Positions 1 to 8,927 of a stretch of DNA of 64,000 nt are shown here, in pieces. A program made the position numbers and the translations under genes. The notes beneath the pieces are model-generated. The model searched no databases, had not been told where the DNA came from, and worked only from the letters and a program-made list of their open reading frames with translations. The stretch covers positions 1 to 64,000 of the forward strand of contig NZ_BAUJ01000028.1 in the NCBI RefSeq assembly GCF_000496695.1. Reading direction: 5' to 3'. The stretch comes from Vibrio halioticoli NBRC 102217 (GTDB taxonomy: Bacteria; Pseudomonadota; Gammaproteobacteria; Enterobacterales; Vibrionaceae). Each line of letters begins with the position of its first letter. The first letter of the stretch is position 1.

Positions 1-54
1 TCAGTTCACAGCTTCAAACTAACAGGGCATTTTATTACGATCTTCTATTAGCCG

Positions 55-1068
55 TTATTTTCGCTTAAAAGCATCAACATAGTGGTTAATTTCTTTCATT
101 AACACTTGTTTCTGATACTCATCAATAAAGCTGGCTTTGATGGCATTTCGCGTAAATTGCGCCAATTCGTCCGCTTCTATAGGATGCGCCATCGCAACCT
201 GTAAAAAGTTTTCGGTCATGTATCCGCCAAAGTAAGACGGATCATCTGAGTTGATGGTTACACACAACCCCTGACGCAGCAGTTCAACCACGTTGTGCTC
301 TTCCATTGTTTCAAATACTTTCAGTTTAATATTCGATAACGGACAAACGGTTAACGGCACTTGTAGCACCTGCAACGTTTCAATCAACTTAGGATCGTCC
401 ACACACCTTACGCCGTGATCAACGCGCGACACACCAAGCAAAGACATGGCATCTTGTATGTTACTTGACGGCCCTTCTTCTCCAGCATGCGCTACGGTTA
501 AAAAACCTTCTTTAATCGCTTGCTGAAATACTCTTTCAAATTTCTCAGGCGGATGCCCTAACTCAGAAGAATCTAAACCTACGCCAATGATTTTATCTTT
601 ATGTGGCAAAGCTTGAGTGAGTGTTTCAAAAGCTGAGTTTTCATCAAGATGACGTAAAAAACACATAATTAGCTGGCTACTGATGCCATATTCGTCTTTA
701 GCTTTCACTAGCGCTTTATGAATACCATTCACCACAGTCCCAAACTCAATCCCTCTTGCGGTATGAGTTTGCGGATCAAAGAATATTTCACAATGGCGTA
801 CATTGTCTTGCTGGCAATGCTCAATATAAGCCCAAGTTAGGTCGAAGAAATCTTGTTCTTGGATAAGAACATTTGCCCCTTGGTAATAAATATCGAGAAA
901 AGATTGTAAGTTGTGGAATTGATAGGCTTGCTTGACTTCCTCAGCCGAGGAAAAAGGGATAGACACCTGATTTCTTTTGGCTAATTCAAACATTAATTCA
1001 GGCTCGAGAGTCCCTTCAATGTGCAGATGCAGTTCCACTTTTGGCATTTGTTCAATAAATTGTTGCAA
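55..1068 (-). CDS. Adenine deaminase (adenosine deaminase superfamily)
   Basis: Zinc amidohydrolase of 337 residues that should convert adenine to hypoxanthine in purine salvage. The N-terminal HxH metal pair is in VELHLHIEGT (His14, His16), an HAGEE block lies near residue 195 and a NSDDPSYFGGY block near 275. The segments FFDPQTHT and NSDDPxYFGGY resemble the yeast Aah1 and Pseudomonas adenine deaminase branch rather than classical adenosine deaminase, which has STDDP at that place. Automatic annotation often labels this branch add. The gene ends 54 nt from the window edge. It is followed upstream on the same strand, 19 nt away, by a small P-loop protein, so the two may be cotranscribed. 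The substrate assignment is by motif only. Confidence 0.85.
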   Translation of the reverse strand: MQQFIEQMPKVELHLHIEGTLEPELMFELAKRNQVSIPFSSAEEVKQAYQFHNLQSFLDIYYQGANVLIQEQDFFDLTWAYIEHCQQDNVRHCEIFFDPQTHTARGIEFGTVVNGIHKALVKAKDEYGISSQLIMCFLRHLDENSAFETLTQALPHKDKIIGVGLDSSELGHPPEKFERVFQQAIKEGFLTVAHAGEEGPSSNIQDAMSLLGVSRVDHGVRCVDDPKLIETLQVLQVPLTVCPLSNIKLKVFETMEEHNVVELLRQGLCVTINSDDPSYFGGYMTENFLQVAMAHPIEADELAQFTRNAIKASFIDEYQKQVLMKEINHYVDAFKRK

Positions 1069-1087
1069 CGTTATTTTCTCCGTATTC

Positions 1088-1513
1088 CTATGTCAGGTTT
1101 TCCAAGCACTGTTTTAGTTCGCCAGACAAGGTAAACCAACGTTTACTCATCTGTTTTATTTTGCTGCTTGGCACGTGGTGGATACTATCAAACTGTTGAT
1201 AACATTCATAAATTTTAAGGCCAATATTCAACTGTTTGGCTATTTTTTGATAAGCTACAATTTCCCATTTTTGTACAAAGGTGTTTGAGATAACAACCGT
1301 TTTACCTTTTTTAAGTGCCTTGACGGTTTGTGACTGACACCAAGCATGCGCCTCACTCAATTGATTGGCATTAAACCGATAGTTTTCATCATTGCTGTCA
1401 GTGAAAAACATATCGGCCTCTAAATGCACTCCTGCGCATTGCTGGCAGAGTTTTTTTGCCAAAGTGGATTTACCTGAGCCAGGTAAACCGCGAACCAGAA
1501 TAAGTAACTGCAA
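1088..1513 (-). CDS. P-loop AAA/PNK-like ATP-binding protein
   Basis: A 141-residue protein with a clear Walker A motif GLPGSGKS at residues 9-16, then a short kinase-like fold with LEAD near residue 33 and a strand KKGKTVVISNT near 70. It resembles the small ATPase domain of polynucleotide-kinase or NEDD4-binding-protein-2 relatives that phosphorylate nucleosides, nucleotides or small molecules; the substrate is unknown. The start is TTG, with an AAGGAA ribosome site about ten bases upstream on the minus strand. It lies 19 nt upstream of the adenine deaminase gene on the same strand, which suggests an operon, perhaps in nucleotide salvage (inference). Confidence 0.75.
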   Translation of the reverse strand: MQLLILVRGLPGSGKSTLAKKLCQQCAGVHLEADMFFTDSNDENYRFNANQLSEAHAWCQSQTVKALKKGKTVVISNTFVQKWEIVAYQKIAKQLNIGLKIYECYQQFDSIHHVPSSKIKQMSKRWFTLSGELKQCLENLT

Positions 1514-1742
1514 TGTACTGATGTTCCTTTTAATTTTGGTTATAGCAAAACCATACCTTGATTATTTTAGCCAATGCGCGCCGTCGGCTTCGCTAACTAC
1601 CGCTCATTTTACGAAAAATATTGTAATAAACGATAAAGGTCAGTGTTTCTTATAAGAAAAATGTTTAGGCTTATGGTGTAATTCGTTAAGCTAAGCGCCT
1701 ACAAGCTAACGCTGAACCGTCAGCTAAATCAAGGAATTAAAT

Positions 1743-2204
1743 ATGCTAACTAAATGGGCAAAGCGCTTTTATCAAATGTCAAAACTGGTCGCTTCTTGGA
1801 GTAAAGACCCTTCAACTCAAGTTGGCGCCGTAATCACAAAACACAATCGAATCGTTTCTGTTGGCTTTAATGGCTACCCGCACGGGATTGCCGATAGCGC
1901 CGAAACCGATGATCGTGACATGAAATACTTAAAAACCTTACATGCTGAAGAAAATGCGATTTTGTTTGCTAAGCGAGATCTTGATGCATGTGAAATATGG
2001 GTCACGCACTTTCCTTGTCCAAATTGCGCAGCAAAGATCATTCAAACCGGCATCTCTGTCGTACACTGTCCAGAACAAGATCCCGATTTTCTTTCCCGCT
2101 GGGGTGATAAAATCAAAGTCAGTGAGGATATGTTCAATCAAGCCGGTGTGGACATTGATTGGCTAGCAAAAAAAGAACTGAGCGACCAGTCTCTCAGCCT
2201 TTAA
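1743..2204 (+). CDS. Deoxycytidylate (dCMP) deaminase family protein
   Basis: A 153-residue cytidine-deaminase-fold enzyme. The zinc site is HAE at residues 67-69 with PCPNC (Cys92, Cys95). DPSTQVGAVI near residue 22 and GFNGYPHG near 41 are typical of dCMP deaminases (ComEB and phage type), which make dUMP for thymidylate synthesis. Length fits the family. It is monocistronic: a stem-loop terminator lies 21 nt after the stop, and the neighbour upstream is on the opposite strand. A role in dNTP balance follows from the family; the exact substrate is not shown here. Confidence 0.85.
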   Translation: MLTKWAKRFYQMSKLVASWSKDPSTQVGAVITKHNRIVSVGFNGYPHGIADSAETDDRDMKYLKTLHAEENAILFAKRDLDACEIWVTHFPCPNCAAKIIQTGISVVHCPEQDPDFLSRWGDKIKVSEDMFNQAGVDIDWLAKKELSDQSLSL

Positions 2205-2225
2205 ATCTAAATCAAGCTTCTATTT

Positions 2226-2260
2226 AAGCCTCTTTTTCTACACAGAAATTGAGGCTTTTT
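2226..2260 (+). terminator. Intrinsic terminator of the dCMP deaminase gene
   Basis: Stem AAGCCTC / GAGGCTT with an 18-nt loop, followed directly by a T run, 21 nt after the stop codon. Confidence 0.7.
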
Positions 2261-2646
2261 AGTACCTGCTCACACTTTATCCTACTTAGGAATACTGATC
2301 TTCCTTTGTTTTGGTCGTGACAGTGTCACTATAAAATAAGACTATTTACAAGTAACAAACTCACTTTCACTTTCCGCTAACCCTAAAAACAGCGTAGTAT
2401 TGCGCCCCTAGAAAAAATCGAAGCAACTTGTTGTGTAAATAGGCAACGTCTACGCTTATAGCGAACACAGTATATGTTCAAACACAGTCTCTGCAAGATG
2501 TTCGAGAACAATGCATGACTTTTCGGTAACTTGTTATTTTATAATCAATATTTATAACAGCGTTATCGAGCATTTTATATTTAGGAATTGCCACGGTTTA
2601 GCGCCGATGGTATTTGCTTATCCCTTAATAAACCAATCGGATATCA
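2261..2646. other. Intergenic region before the MATE gene
   Basis: About 390 nt with no convincing reading frame, RNA gene or repeat. It should hold the promoter of the MATE transporter, but I can name no specific site. Confidence 0.5.
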
Positions 2647-3972
2647 ATGAAATCACACACTCGCCGAGCCTTAGGCATCGAGCTTTTTAGAATGACATGG
2701 CCAATGATCTTTGGCGTACTCTCTTTAATGAGCTTTCAACTCATAGATTCTGCATTTATTGCACAATTAGGTGTACTGCCCTTGGCAGCCCAAGGTTTTA
2801 CCTTACCTATCGGTCAATTAATTATTGGCGTACAAGTAGGGTTGGGGATTGCAACTACCGCTGTCATCGCCCAAACCTTAGGCGCAGCTGAAACTGACAA
2901 AGCCAAACAGCTTGGCGGATTAATTTTAACGGTTGGCAGTATAGGCTGCGCTATCATTTGCTTACTGTTATACCTAGTTCGCACGCCTTTACTTAGTTTA
3001 TTAGGCGCAACCCAACAAATCATGCCGATCATCGATACTTATTGGATTGTCTGGCTTGCTAGTGCGTGGGTCGGTGCAGTGTTGTACTTCTTATACAGTG
3101 TTTGCCGAGCCAATGGGAATACCCTATTGCCTGGTATCATGATGGTCGTAACCAGCTTGCTCAATGTGGCTCTTGATCCACTGTTTATTTTCTACTTTGA
3201 TATGGGCATTCACGGTGCGGCAATTGCCACCATTTTGTCCTTTAGTATTGGCATTGTTTATGTGATCTATCACACCCGTAATAAGGGTTACTACACTTTC
3301 AATTGGAATGGGTTGCATATAAAACAAAGCGTAATGTCACTTCTGGCAATCATGATGCCTGCGATGACCAGTCAACTTATGCCTCCTTTAGCGGCTATGC
3401 TATCCACTAAATTGCTTGCCTCATATGGCACGGCTGCGGTGGCAGCTTGGGCTCTAGGAAGTCGCTACGAGTTCTTTGCTATCGTTTCTGTACTCGCCCT
3501 TACTATGTCAATGCCACCAATGATTGGTCGCTATTTAGGCGAGAAAAATAGCGTTAAAATCACCGCACTGGTTAAGATTGCGAGCGGGTATATTCTTTGC
3601 TCACAAATTGTCATTGCCTTACTGACTTTACTTATTTCAGGTCAACTGTCAGCACTAATGTCAGGAGAGCAAAGTGTTGGTTCAATTTTAAATATGCATT
3701 TGACCATTATTCCATTGAGCTTGGCACCTCTAGGTATTTGCATCTTGTTGGTTTCAGTATCAAACGCATTAGGTCAACCAATGAAAGCGCTACTTATCTC
3801 GTGTTGTCGTTTGTTTGTGTTCTTCTTACCTTGCTTATACTTAGGCGCTTATCTAGGAGGACTGTTTGGACTCTTTATCGGCGCCGCCATCGGTAACTCT
3901 TTCGCCGGCTTATTTTCATGGTATCACTACCGCAAAACGATACTTTTGTTGCAAAAAAAATGGAGCCATTAG
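2647..3972 (+). CDS. MATE family multidrug/cation antiporter
   Basis: A 441-residue inner-membrane protein, hydrophobic throughout with about 12 predicted membrane segments in two homologous halves. MATE features include MTWPMIFGVLSLMSFQLIDSAFIAQLG at the N-terminus (PxxFG and D in helix 1) and a DPLFIFYFDMGIHGAAIAT block near residue 178. MATE proteins export cationic drugs or metabolites in exchange for Na+ or H+; the substrate cannot be told from sequence. The stop codon lies inside the loop of the downstream terminator hairpin. It converges with glgC. Confidence 0.9.
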   Translation: MKSHTRRALGIELFRMTWPMIFGVLSLMSFQLIDSAFIAQLGVLPLAAQGFTLPIGQLIIGVQVGLGIATTAVIAQTLGAAETDKAKQLGGLILTVGSIGCAIICLLLYLVRTPLLSLLGATQQIMPIIDTYWIVWLASAWVGAVLYFLYSVCRANGNTLLPGIMMVVTSLLNVALDPLFIFYFDMGIHGAAIATILSFSIGIVYVIYHTRNKGYYTFNWNGLHIKQSVMSLLAIMMPAMTSQLMPPLAAMLSTKLLASYGTAAVAAWALGSRYEFFAIVSVLALTMSMPPMIGRYLGEKNSVKITALVKIASGYILCSQIVIALLTLLISGQLSALMSGEQSVGSILNMHLTIIPLSLAPLGICILLVSVSNALGQPMKALLISCCRLFVFFLPCLYLGAYLGGLFGLFIGAAIGNSFAGLFSWYHYRKTILLLQKKWSH

Positions 3973-3979
3973 GCTCCAT
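3960..3979. terminator. Bidirectional terminator between MATE gene and glgC
   Basis: Perfect stem ATGGAGCC / GGCTCCAT around an ATTA loop, with an A tract on the left and a T-rich tract on the right, so it can serve both converging genes. The MATE stop codon TAG (3970-3972) spans the loop and the start of the right arm. Confidence 0.85.
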
Positions 3980-4004
3980 TTATCGATTTTTTATGTTGAA
4001 GAAG

Positions 4005-5264
4005 TTATTTAAAGTTGGCTTCTGTCACCAAGATGACGCCACCTTTAGTCACTTCATACAATTTAGCATCTTCTTCTGGGTTCTCACCAATAACAGTGCC
4101 ATCAGGAATGATAGCGTGCTCGCCAACAATCACTTTAGTTAAGCGACAGTTTTTACCAATAACCACTTCAGGCAAAACCACACAATCTTTGATGACTGAG
4201 CCTTCTTCAATGCGACAGTTAAATGCCACTAATGAATGATTGATTTCAGCGCCAGAAATCACCGTACCGGCAGACAGTACTGAATCTACAGCATAACCTT
4301 TGCGACCTTCATCATTGAAGATGAATTTTGCGCCCGGACGTTGCTGCTGCTGCGTAATCACAGGCCAAGAATGGTCGTACAGATCCAATTCTGGTTCTGG
4401 AGCCACAAGGTCCATGTTTGCCGCATAGTACTCATCCAAGTCACCTACATCACGCCAGTAACCATTGTGGCCTGGGTGACTCTCTGTGAACACGTAACCA
4501 TTAACTTTTGCGCGCTCTAAAAGGTTAGGAATAATGTTGTGACCGAAATCGTGGTTATACGTAGGGTCTAGTAATGCGTCGTTTAATTCTTTATCTAGAA
4601 TATCCGCATTAAAAATGTAAATGCCCATAGAAACCAATGCTTTGCTTGGATCTTTCGGGTGTGGCGTTGGGTTTTCTGGCTTCTCATCAAACTTAACGAT
4701 ACGTCCGTTTTCATCCAGTGACATTACACCAAAAGACGACGCTTGCTCGATAGGTTTTTTGATACACGCAACCGTCACATCTGCACCACTTTCCGCATGG
4801 AAGTTAAGCATGCGAGAGTAATCCATTTTGTAGATATGATCGCCACCAAGGATTAATACTTGTTCACATTTACGTCTGCGAATTAAATCCAAGTTTTGAT
4901 AAACCGCATCAGCAGTACCACGATACCAAGTTTCACCAGTACGTTGCTGTGCAGGAATAATGGCAACACCTTCATCCAGTGTAGAGTTGGTCATAAAGCC
5001 CCACCCTTTTTGCACGTGATCAATCAAATCATGTGCCATAAACTGAGTTAAAACGCCAACACGGCGAATACCAGAGTTTATACAGTTTGAAAGTGTAAAA
5101 TCGATAATTTGGTATTTTCCACCAAAAGAAACCGCTGGTTTAGCAATTTCTTTTGTCAATCCCTTGAGGCGAGTACCTTTCCCGCCTGCTAGCACTAATG
5201 CTACTGTATTTCGTACTAGCTTGTTACTCGACAAATGCGAGTAATTGTTATTATGTTCCGTCAT
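4005..5264 (-). CDS. glgC: Glucose-1-phosphate adenylyltransferase (ADP-glucose pyrophosphorylase)
   Basis: A 419-residue nucleotidyltransferase that makes ADP-glucose from ATP and glucose-1-phosphate, the first committed step of bacterial glycogen synthesis. The N-terminal nucleotide loop ALVLAGGKGTRLKGLT lies near residue 24. FGGKYQIIDFTLSNCINSGI follows, then YRGTADAVYQN and the sugar-phosphate segment around FDEKPENP. The C-terminal third shows hexapeptide-like repeats (VVIGKNCRLTKVIVGEHAIIPDG) of the left-handed beta-helix. Length matches GlgC. No glycogen synthase gene is adjacent, as in other vibrios where glg genes are scattered. It is preceded by about 500 nt of AT-rich intergenic DNA. 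Confidence 0.95.
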   Translation of the reverse strand: MTEHNNNYSHLSSNKLVRNTVALVLAGGKGTRLKGLTKEIAKPAVSFGGKYQIIDFTLSNCINSGIRRVGVLTQFMAHDLIDHVQKGWGFMTNSTLDEGVAIIPAQQRTGETWYRGTADAVYQNLDLIRRRKCEQVLILGGDHIYKMDYSRMLNFHAESGADVTVACIKKPIEQASSFGVMSLDENGRIVKFDEKPENPTPHPKDPSKALVSMGIYIFNADILDKELNDALLDPTYNHDFGHNIIPNLLERAKVNGYVFTESHPGHNGYWRDVGDLDEYYAANMDLVAPEPELDLYDHSWPVITQQQQRPGAKFIFNDEGRKGYAVDSVLSAGTVISGAEINHSLVAFNCRIEEGSVIKDCVVLPEVVIGKNCRLTKVIVGEHAIIPDGTVIGENPEEDAKLYEVTKGGVILVTEANFK

Positions 5265-5780
5265 TTATGGGGGCCTCTAACATTGAACTAATATAATTAA
5301 GTAATAATAAATTAAGATCGACACTCGGCTTTTAGAAGCTCTAATTTTACGTCGTTAGATAATAGTAAATTAAACAGTTAAAATATGTATGCGTGATTTC
5401 ACACTTTTTGAGAAATCAAACTTAGCTACTGCATATACGCGACACAGATCACAACATGCGTTAATTTTAATCTCATTTAGTGAAACCTATCACATAACAG
5501 TTACCTATCACTACAATAATTTACATTTTCTTTATCACTAAAACTGATAATTCTTCTGCCATGTTTATAGCTTTATGGCATTAAGTCAATACAGTAAAAT
5601 GTAACTGAATAATATTGAACATTAGAATTTAGTTATTACACTAATACTTTGTTTCTCCGATATTTAAGTTACATTATGATGAAATTAAACTTCATTTAAA
5701 TCTCATATTTCGACTCTTCGAATGCAATACATTCATACAGTTTATAATATATTGTTAAGTTAATAATAAAGGTCTTATTA
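5265..5780. other. AT-rich divergent intergenic region
   Basis: About 515 nt between divergent glgC and the lipoprotein hydrolase gene. It is strongly AT-rich with several TATCAC/TTATCAC-like words, but I see no ORF, stable hairpin or confident operator. It should hold both promoters. Confidence 0.5.
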
Positions 5781-6962
5781 GTGCGTTTTACAAAAAAAAT
5801 CACCACTCTCGGCGTCTGTTTGCTCATTTTATCCGGTTGTGATAATCAACCGGAAAGTCCTGAATATATGGCTTCAGACTCCCTAGCGCCGTACATGCAA
5901 TCTAACTACCAAGACTATTTACGCCAAACTCATCAATGGTTAGAGCAGCATCGAGTGTATGTAACCAATGACAAAGACACTGAATTAAACACGGTAATGC
6001 CATTTGAACTTGTGCCCGAGCATCCAAACGGACAAGGGGTATTGCTGGTGCATGGTTTAGGTGACTCACCTTATTTCTACCATGACATTGCCCCAGTTTT
6101 GGCCGCTGACGGTTTTCTGGTCCGCGTTATTTTGTTACCCGGTCACGGAAGTAAGCCTGCAGATTTATCTTTACCTGAGTTAGAAGATTGGCAACAAACC
6201 GTTTCCCACCAATATCAATTGTTGAGTAAAAAAGTAAATGGAGTTTGGTTAGGCGGGTTTTCTACCGGAGCCAACTTAGTGACAGCCCTTGCCTATCAGC
6301 AACCGCAAATAAAAGGTCTATTGCTGTTTTCTCCTGCATTCAAGCCAAGAAACGCCCTTACTTTCCTTTCGCCTTTAGCCAGTAAATTTGTCAATTGGGA
6401 AAGTAAGGTAAAAGAAGACAATTACACTCGCTACAACTCCTTACATATGAAAGGCGCTGCCACCTACTACGGCACATCTAAACTGGTTAGGGAGGACTTA
6501 GAACGCCAACCCTATGCCAAACCAACCTTTATGATGCTCAGTGAAGCAGATGAAACCATCGATTCACAATTTGCAGTGAATACGTTCAGTCAGCAATTTA
6601 CCAATTTAAACAGTGAGGTACTTTGGTTTGGTGAGACTCAGTTTGACGACCCGCGTATTACCTCATTTTCGATGCATTTGCCTCAGCAAAAAATTCTAAG
6701 CGCCTCGCACGTATCATTGGGTTTCTCTCCCAACAATCCGATCTACAAACGAGATGGGAAGGTACGCTTTTGTTTCCACCAGCAACCGGTCGATTCACCA
6801 AAAGACTGCACTAAAGTTGCCAGTGACCAAGTATGGTTCGCCGCTTATGGGGATGGTGATGAGTCGATGGTAAGGGCTCGCACCAGCTGGAACCCTTATT
6901 TTGCACAAAGCATGCATAAGATGAGTGAATTTTTGCAGCGTAGCTCGTCGACTAACGACTAA
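5781..6962 (+). CDS. Lipoprotein alpha/beta hydrolase
   Basis: A 393-residue protein starting at GTG after an AAAGG site. The first 20 residues are a lipoprotein signal ending LLILSGC (Cys20), so it is probably membrane-anchored. The hydrolase core has VLLVHGLGDSPYFY near residue 90 (oxyanion region), the nucleophile elbow GGFSTGAN near 160, an acidic residue in MMLSEADETID and a late His in SASHVSLGF. It resembles serine esterases/lipases with a Ser-Asp-His triad; the substrate is unknown. It converges with astE and overlaps that gene's end by four bases. Confidence 0.8.
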   Translation: MRFTKKITTLGVCLLILSGCDNQPESPEYMASDSLAPYMQSNYQDYLRQTHQWLEQHRVYVTNDKDTELNTVMPFELVPEHPNGQGVLLVHGLGDSPYFYHDIAPVLAADGFLVRVILLPGHGSKPADLSLPELEDWQQTVSHQYQLLSKKVNGVWLGGFSTGANLVTALAYQQPQIKGLLLFSPAFKPRNALTFLSPLASKFVNWESKVKEDNYTRYNSLHMKGAATYYGTSKLVREDLERQPYAKPTFMMLSEADETIDSQFAVNTFSQQFTNLNSEVLWFGETQFDDPRITSFSMHLPQQKILSASHVSLGFSPNNPIYKRDGKVRFCFHQQPVDSPKDCTKVASDQVWFAAYGDGDESMVRARTSWNPYFAQSMHKMSEFLQRSSSTND

Positions 6963-8026
6963 TTAATAATAGTGAGTTGCTCGTCAACATAATGGGTAGC
7001 ACAAGGTTTAACAATCAGTGCTGCCCTTTGTTTTAACTCTACATTGGCATTGGGGAACACGATTCGACCTTGCTCAATAGGCATGCTTAACAGCTGATTT
7101 CCATCTTTGCCTAGCACTTCATTTATCGCAAAGCTTGAAAAGTTGGCGAGCGCTTTATCAAAATACAATTCAAACTCTTGATGTTGACGATAGATAGAAC
7201 AATTCACCTCATAGAAAATCATTGCCGAATCTTCCGCTCTAATGAGTTCAGATGGCTCGCATTGAATGAGGTTGATTAACGCTTGATTGAACTCACGCAA
7301 CTTCTGTTTATCGTTACAGCCAAATTTTGCGACCTGCCCAAGCTCAACGGTAGCCGCTTGCGCGCCAAACTTGCTCGCACTATACCAACTAAAGGTGCTA
7401 GACGGCTCATCAGAAAGTAAGAGTGCCTCAATGCGTCCACGTTGCATGAACTCGATAAACTCTTTACTGCGGGTAGCATAAGGTGATTGCGGGATAATAG
7501 AAAAAGTATAGTGTTTGGAAGCTCGAATAGAGCAATGCATGTCTAGATGCCAACGTGCTTGCATTGACGTCCCTAGCCAAAATCGGCTTACACAAGCTTT
7601 TAAATCATCAGCAATGGCTAGCTCTAAAGATTCAGGATAGCTCTGCTCGCCAAACAAGCGATTAAGATTGGTATCAATGAAGCGCTGTTCGGCAACAATC
7701 GATTGGGGATGCGCGATAATCAGCAGTAAATGATGTACGGGCGTTAATTGTTGCTCTTCTATCAAGCTTGCCAACGTATCAACCATTTCTATAGGCGCAG
7801 TTTCATTGCCGTGTATCGCACTGGAAATGACAATATGTTTGCTATTTCGACCCCCACTTTGCTTAACACACTCATTTTGTCTAGATAGCGCCGGAGTTAT
7901 CTGCAATATCCCTGTTTGCAACAATTCCATTTTAACACCATTACCTAAAGTAATGTCTCGAGGTGAATTGGGATTAGATTGCAGAGTCTCTTGTAAAAAT
8001 GAAGATTCAAATAATGTTTTTGCCAT
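6959..8026 (-). CDS. astE: Succinylglutamate desuccinylase / aspartoacylase family
   Basis: A 355-residue zinc hydrolase of the AstE family, which releases glutamate and succinate from N-succinylglutamate in the last step of the arginine succinyltransferase (AST) pathway. Metal ligands are visible in SSAIHGNETAPIE (His72, Glu75) and in the WHLDMHCS block near 160-164. NLNRLFGE near residue 120 and VELGQVAKFG near 237 are family blocks. It is somewhat longer than the E. coli protein (322). The other ast genes are not in the window. The ribosome site AAGGAAGGG precedes the start, and the gene overlaps the converging hydrolase gene by four bases. Confidence 0.85.
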   Translation of the reverse strand: MAKTLFESSFLQETLQSNPNSPRDITLGNGVKMELLQTGILQITPALSRQNECVKQSGGRNSKHIVISSAIHGNETAPIEMVDTLASLIEEQQLTPVHHLLLIIAHPQSIVAEQRFIDTNLNRLFGEQSYPESLELAIADDLKACVSRFWLGTSMQARWHLDMHCSIRASKHYTFSIIPQSPYATRSKEFIEFMQRGRIEALLLSDEPSSTFSWYSASKFGAQAATVELGQVAKFGCNDKQKLREFNQALINLIQCEPSELIRAEDSAMIFYEVNCSIYRQHQEFELYFDKALANFSSFAINEVLGKDGNQLLSMPIEQGRIVFPNANVELKQRAALIVKPCATHYVDEQLTIIN

Positions 8027-8122
8027 AGACTGCCCTTCCTTAGCTGTTTATGTTTACGTAACATTGATATAACATCATACCCAAACTTGCTTCTGATAAC
8101 AGAAGATTAATAGGCATTCTTT

Positions 8123-8785
8123 ATGACAATCACAAAGCCAAACATTATCTTAGCGGGAGGGACAGGTTTAATTGGGCAAGCCGTCATCGATTATCTCGCC
8201 CAGCATCTTGAACTTATCGATACCTTGTACCTTCCAACACGAAGCCCTATTCATGCTCAAGATAGTCGGTTTATTGCCCTATCCAATGAAGCGTTTTTTA
8301 CCCTAGAAGAACCTATCGCCGAGCTCGGTATCATCTGTTTGGGCACTACCAAGAAACAAGCCGGCAGTGCGCAAGCCTTATACCGTATTGACCATGATTT
8401 GGTGCTTAAATTTGCTAAGCAGATGCAAGCACTTGGCGTGCGCAAACTGGCGGTGGTCTCAAGTTTTGGCGCAAATCCTAATTCCCTATCACACTACCTA
8501 AAATGCAAAGGCGAAATGGAACGAGATGTCTCGCAACTTGGGTTTGAACAGCTAATTTTCGCCCGCCCGGGGCCACTTGTTGGCGCCCGTTCAACCCCTA
8601 GGCGCGATGAGATAATGGTGCAAAAGCTACTCAAGGTGGTGAGCCCAATAATGTTAGGCCCATTGAAAAATCTGCGCCCTGTGCAAGCAGACGATGTTGC
8701 CAAATATTTAATTCAATCACTTTGCCAAGAGTCGCATACATCTAATACAACCATCGCCCACTACCGACAACTGACTAACTTTTAA
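8123..8785 (+). CDS. NAD(P)-binding Rossmann-fold oxidoreductase
   Basis: A 220-residue protein with an N-terminal dinucleotide-binding loop GGTGLIGQ near residue 12, then a strand ending CLGTTKKQAGS and KLAVVSSFGANP near 115. This is the layout of atypical short-chain dehydrogenases of the NAD(P)H-binding/HTATIP2-like group. The typical YxxxK is replaced by a SHYLKCKGEME segment (Tyr-Leu-Lys-Cys-Lys), as in that group. Substrate unknown. It stands alone between divergent astE and sbcB. Confidence 0.75.
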   Translation: MTITKPNIILAGGTGLIGQAVIDYLAQHLELIDTLYLPTRSPIHAQDSRFIALSNEAFFTLEEPIAELGIICLGTTKKQAGSAQALYRIDHDLVLKFAKQMQALGVRKLAVVSSFGANPNSLSHYLKCKGEMERDVSQLGFEQLIFARPGPLVGARSTPRRDEIMVQKLLKVVSPIMLGPLKNLRPVQADDVAKYLIQSLCQESHTSNTTIAHYRQLTNF

Positions 8786-8927
8786 GACAGTCGCGCTCAA
8801 TGCAGGCGCGGTTGCCTTTAATATAAGCGCTTACATTACTTTCCGCACCTAGATGGCGTTACTGGTTTGCTATACGCTTAACGCAATGGTCTAATAACCG
8901 ACAACACTCTGATCTTTGGATATTTTT

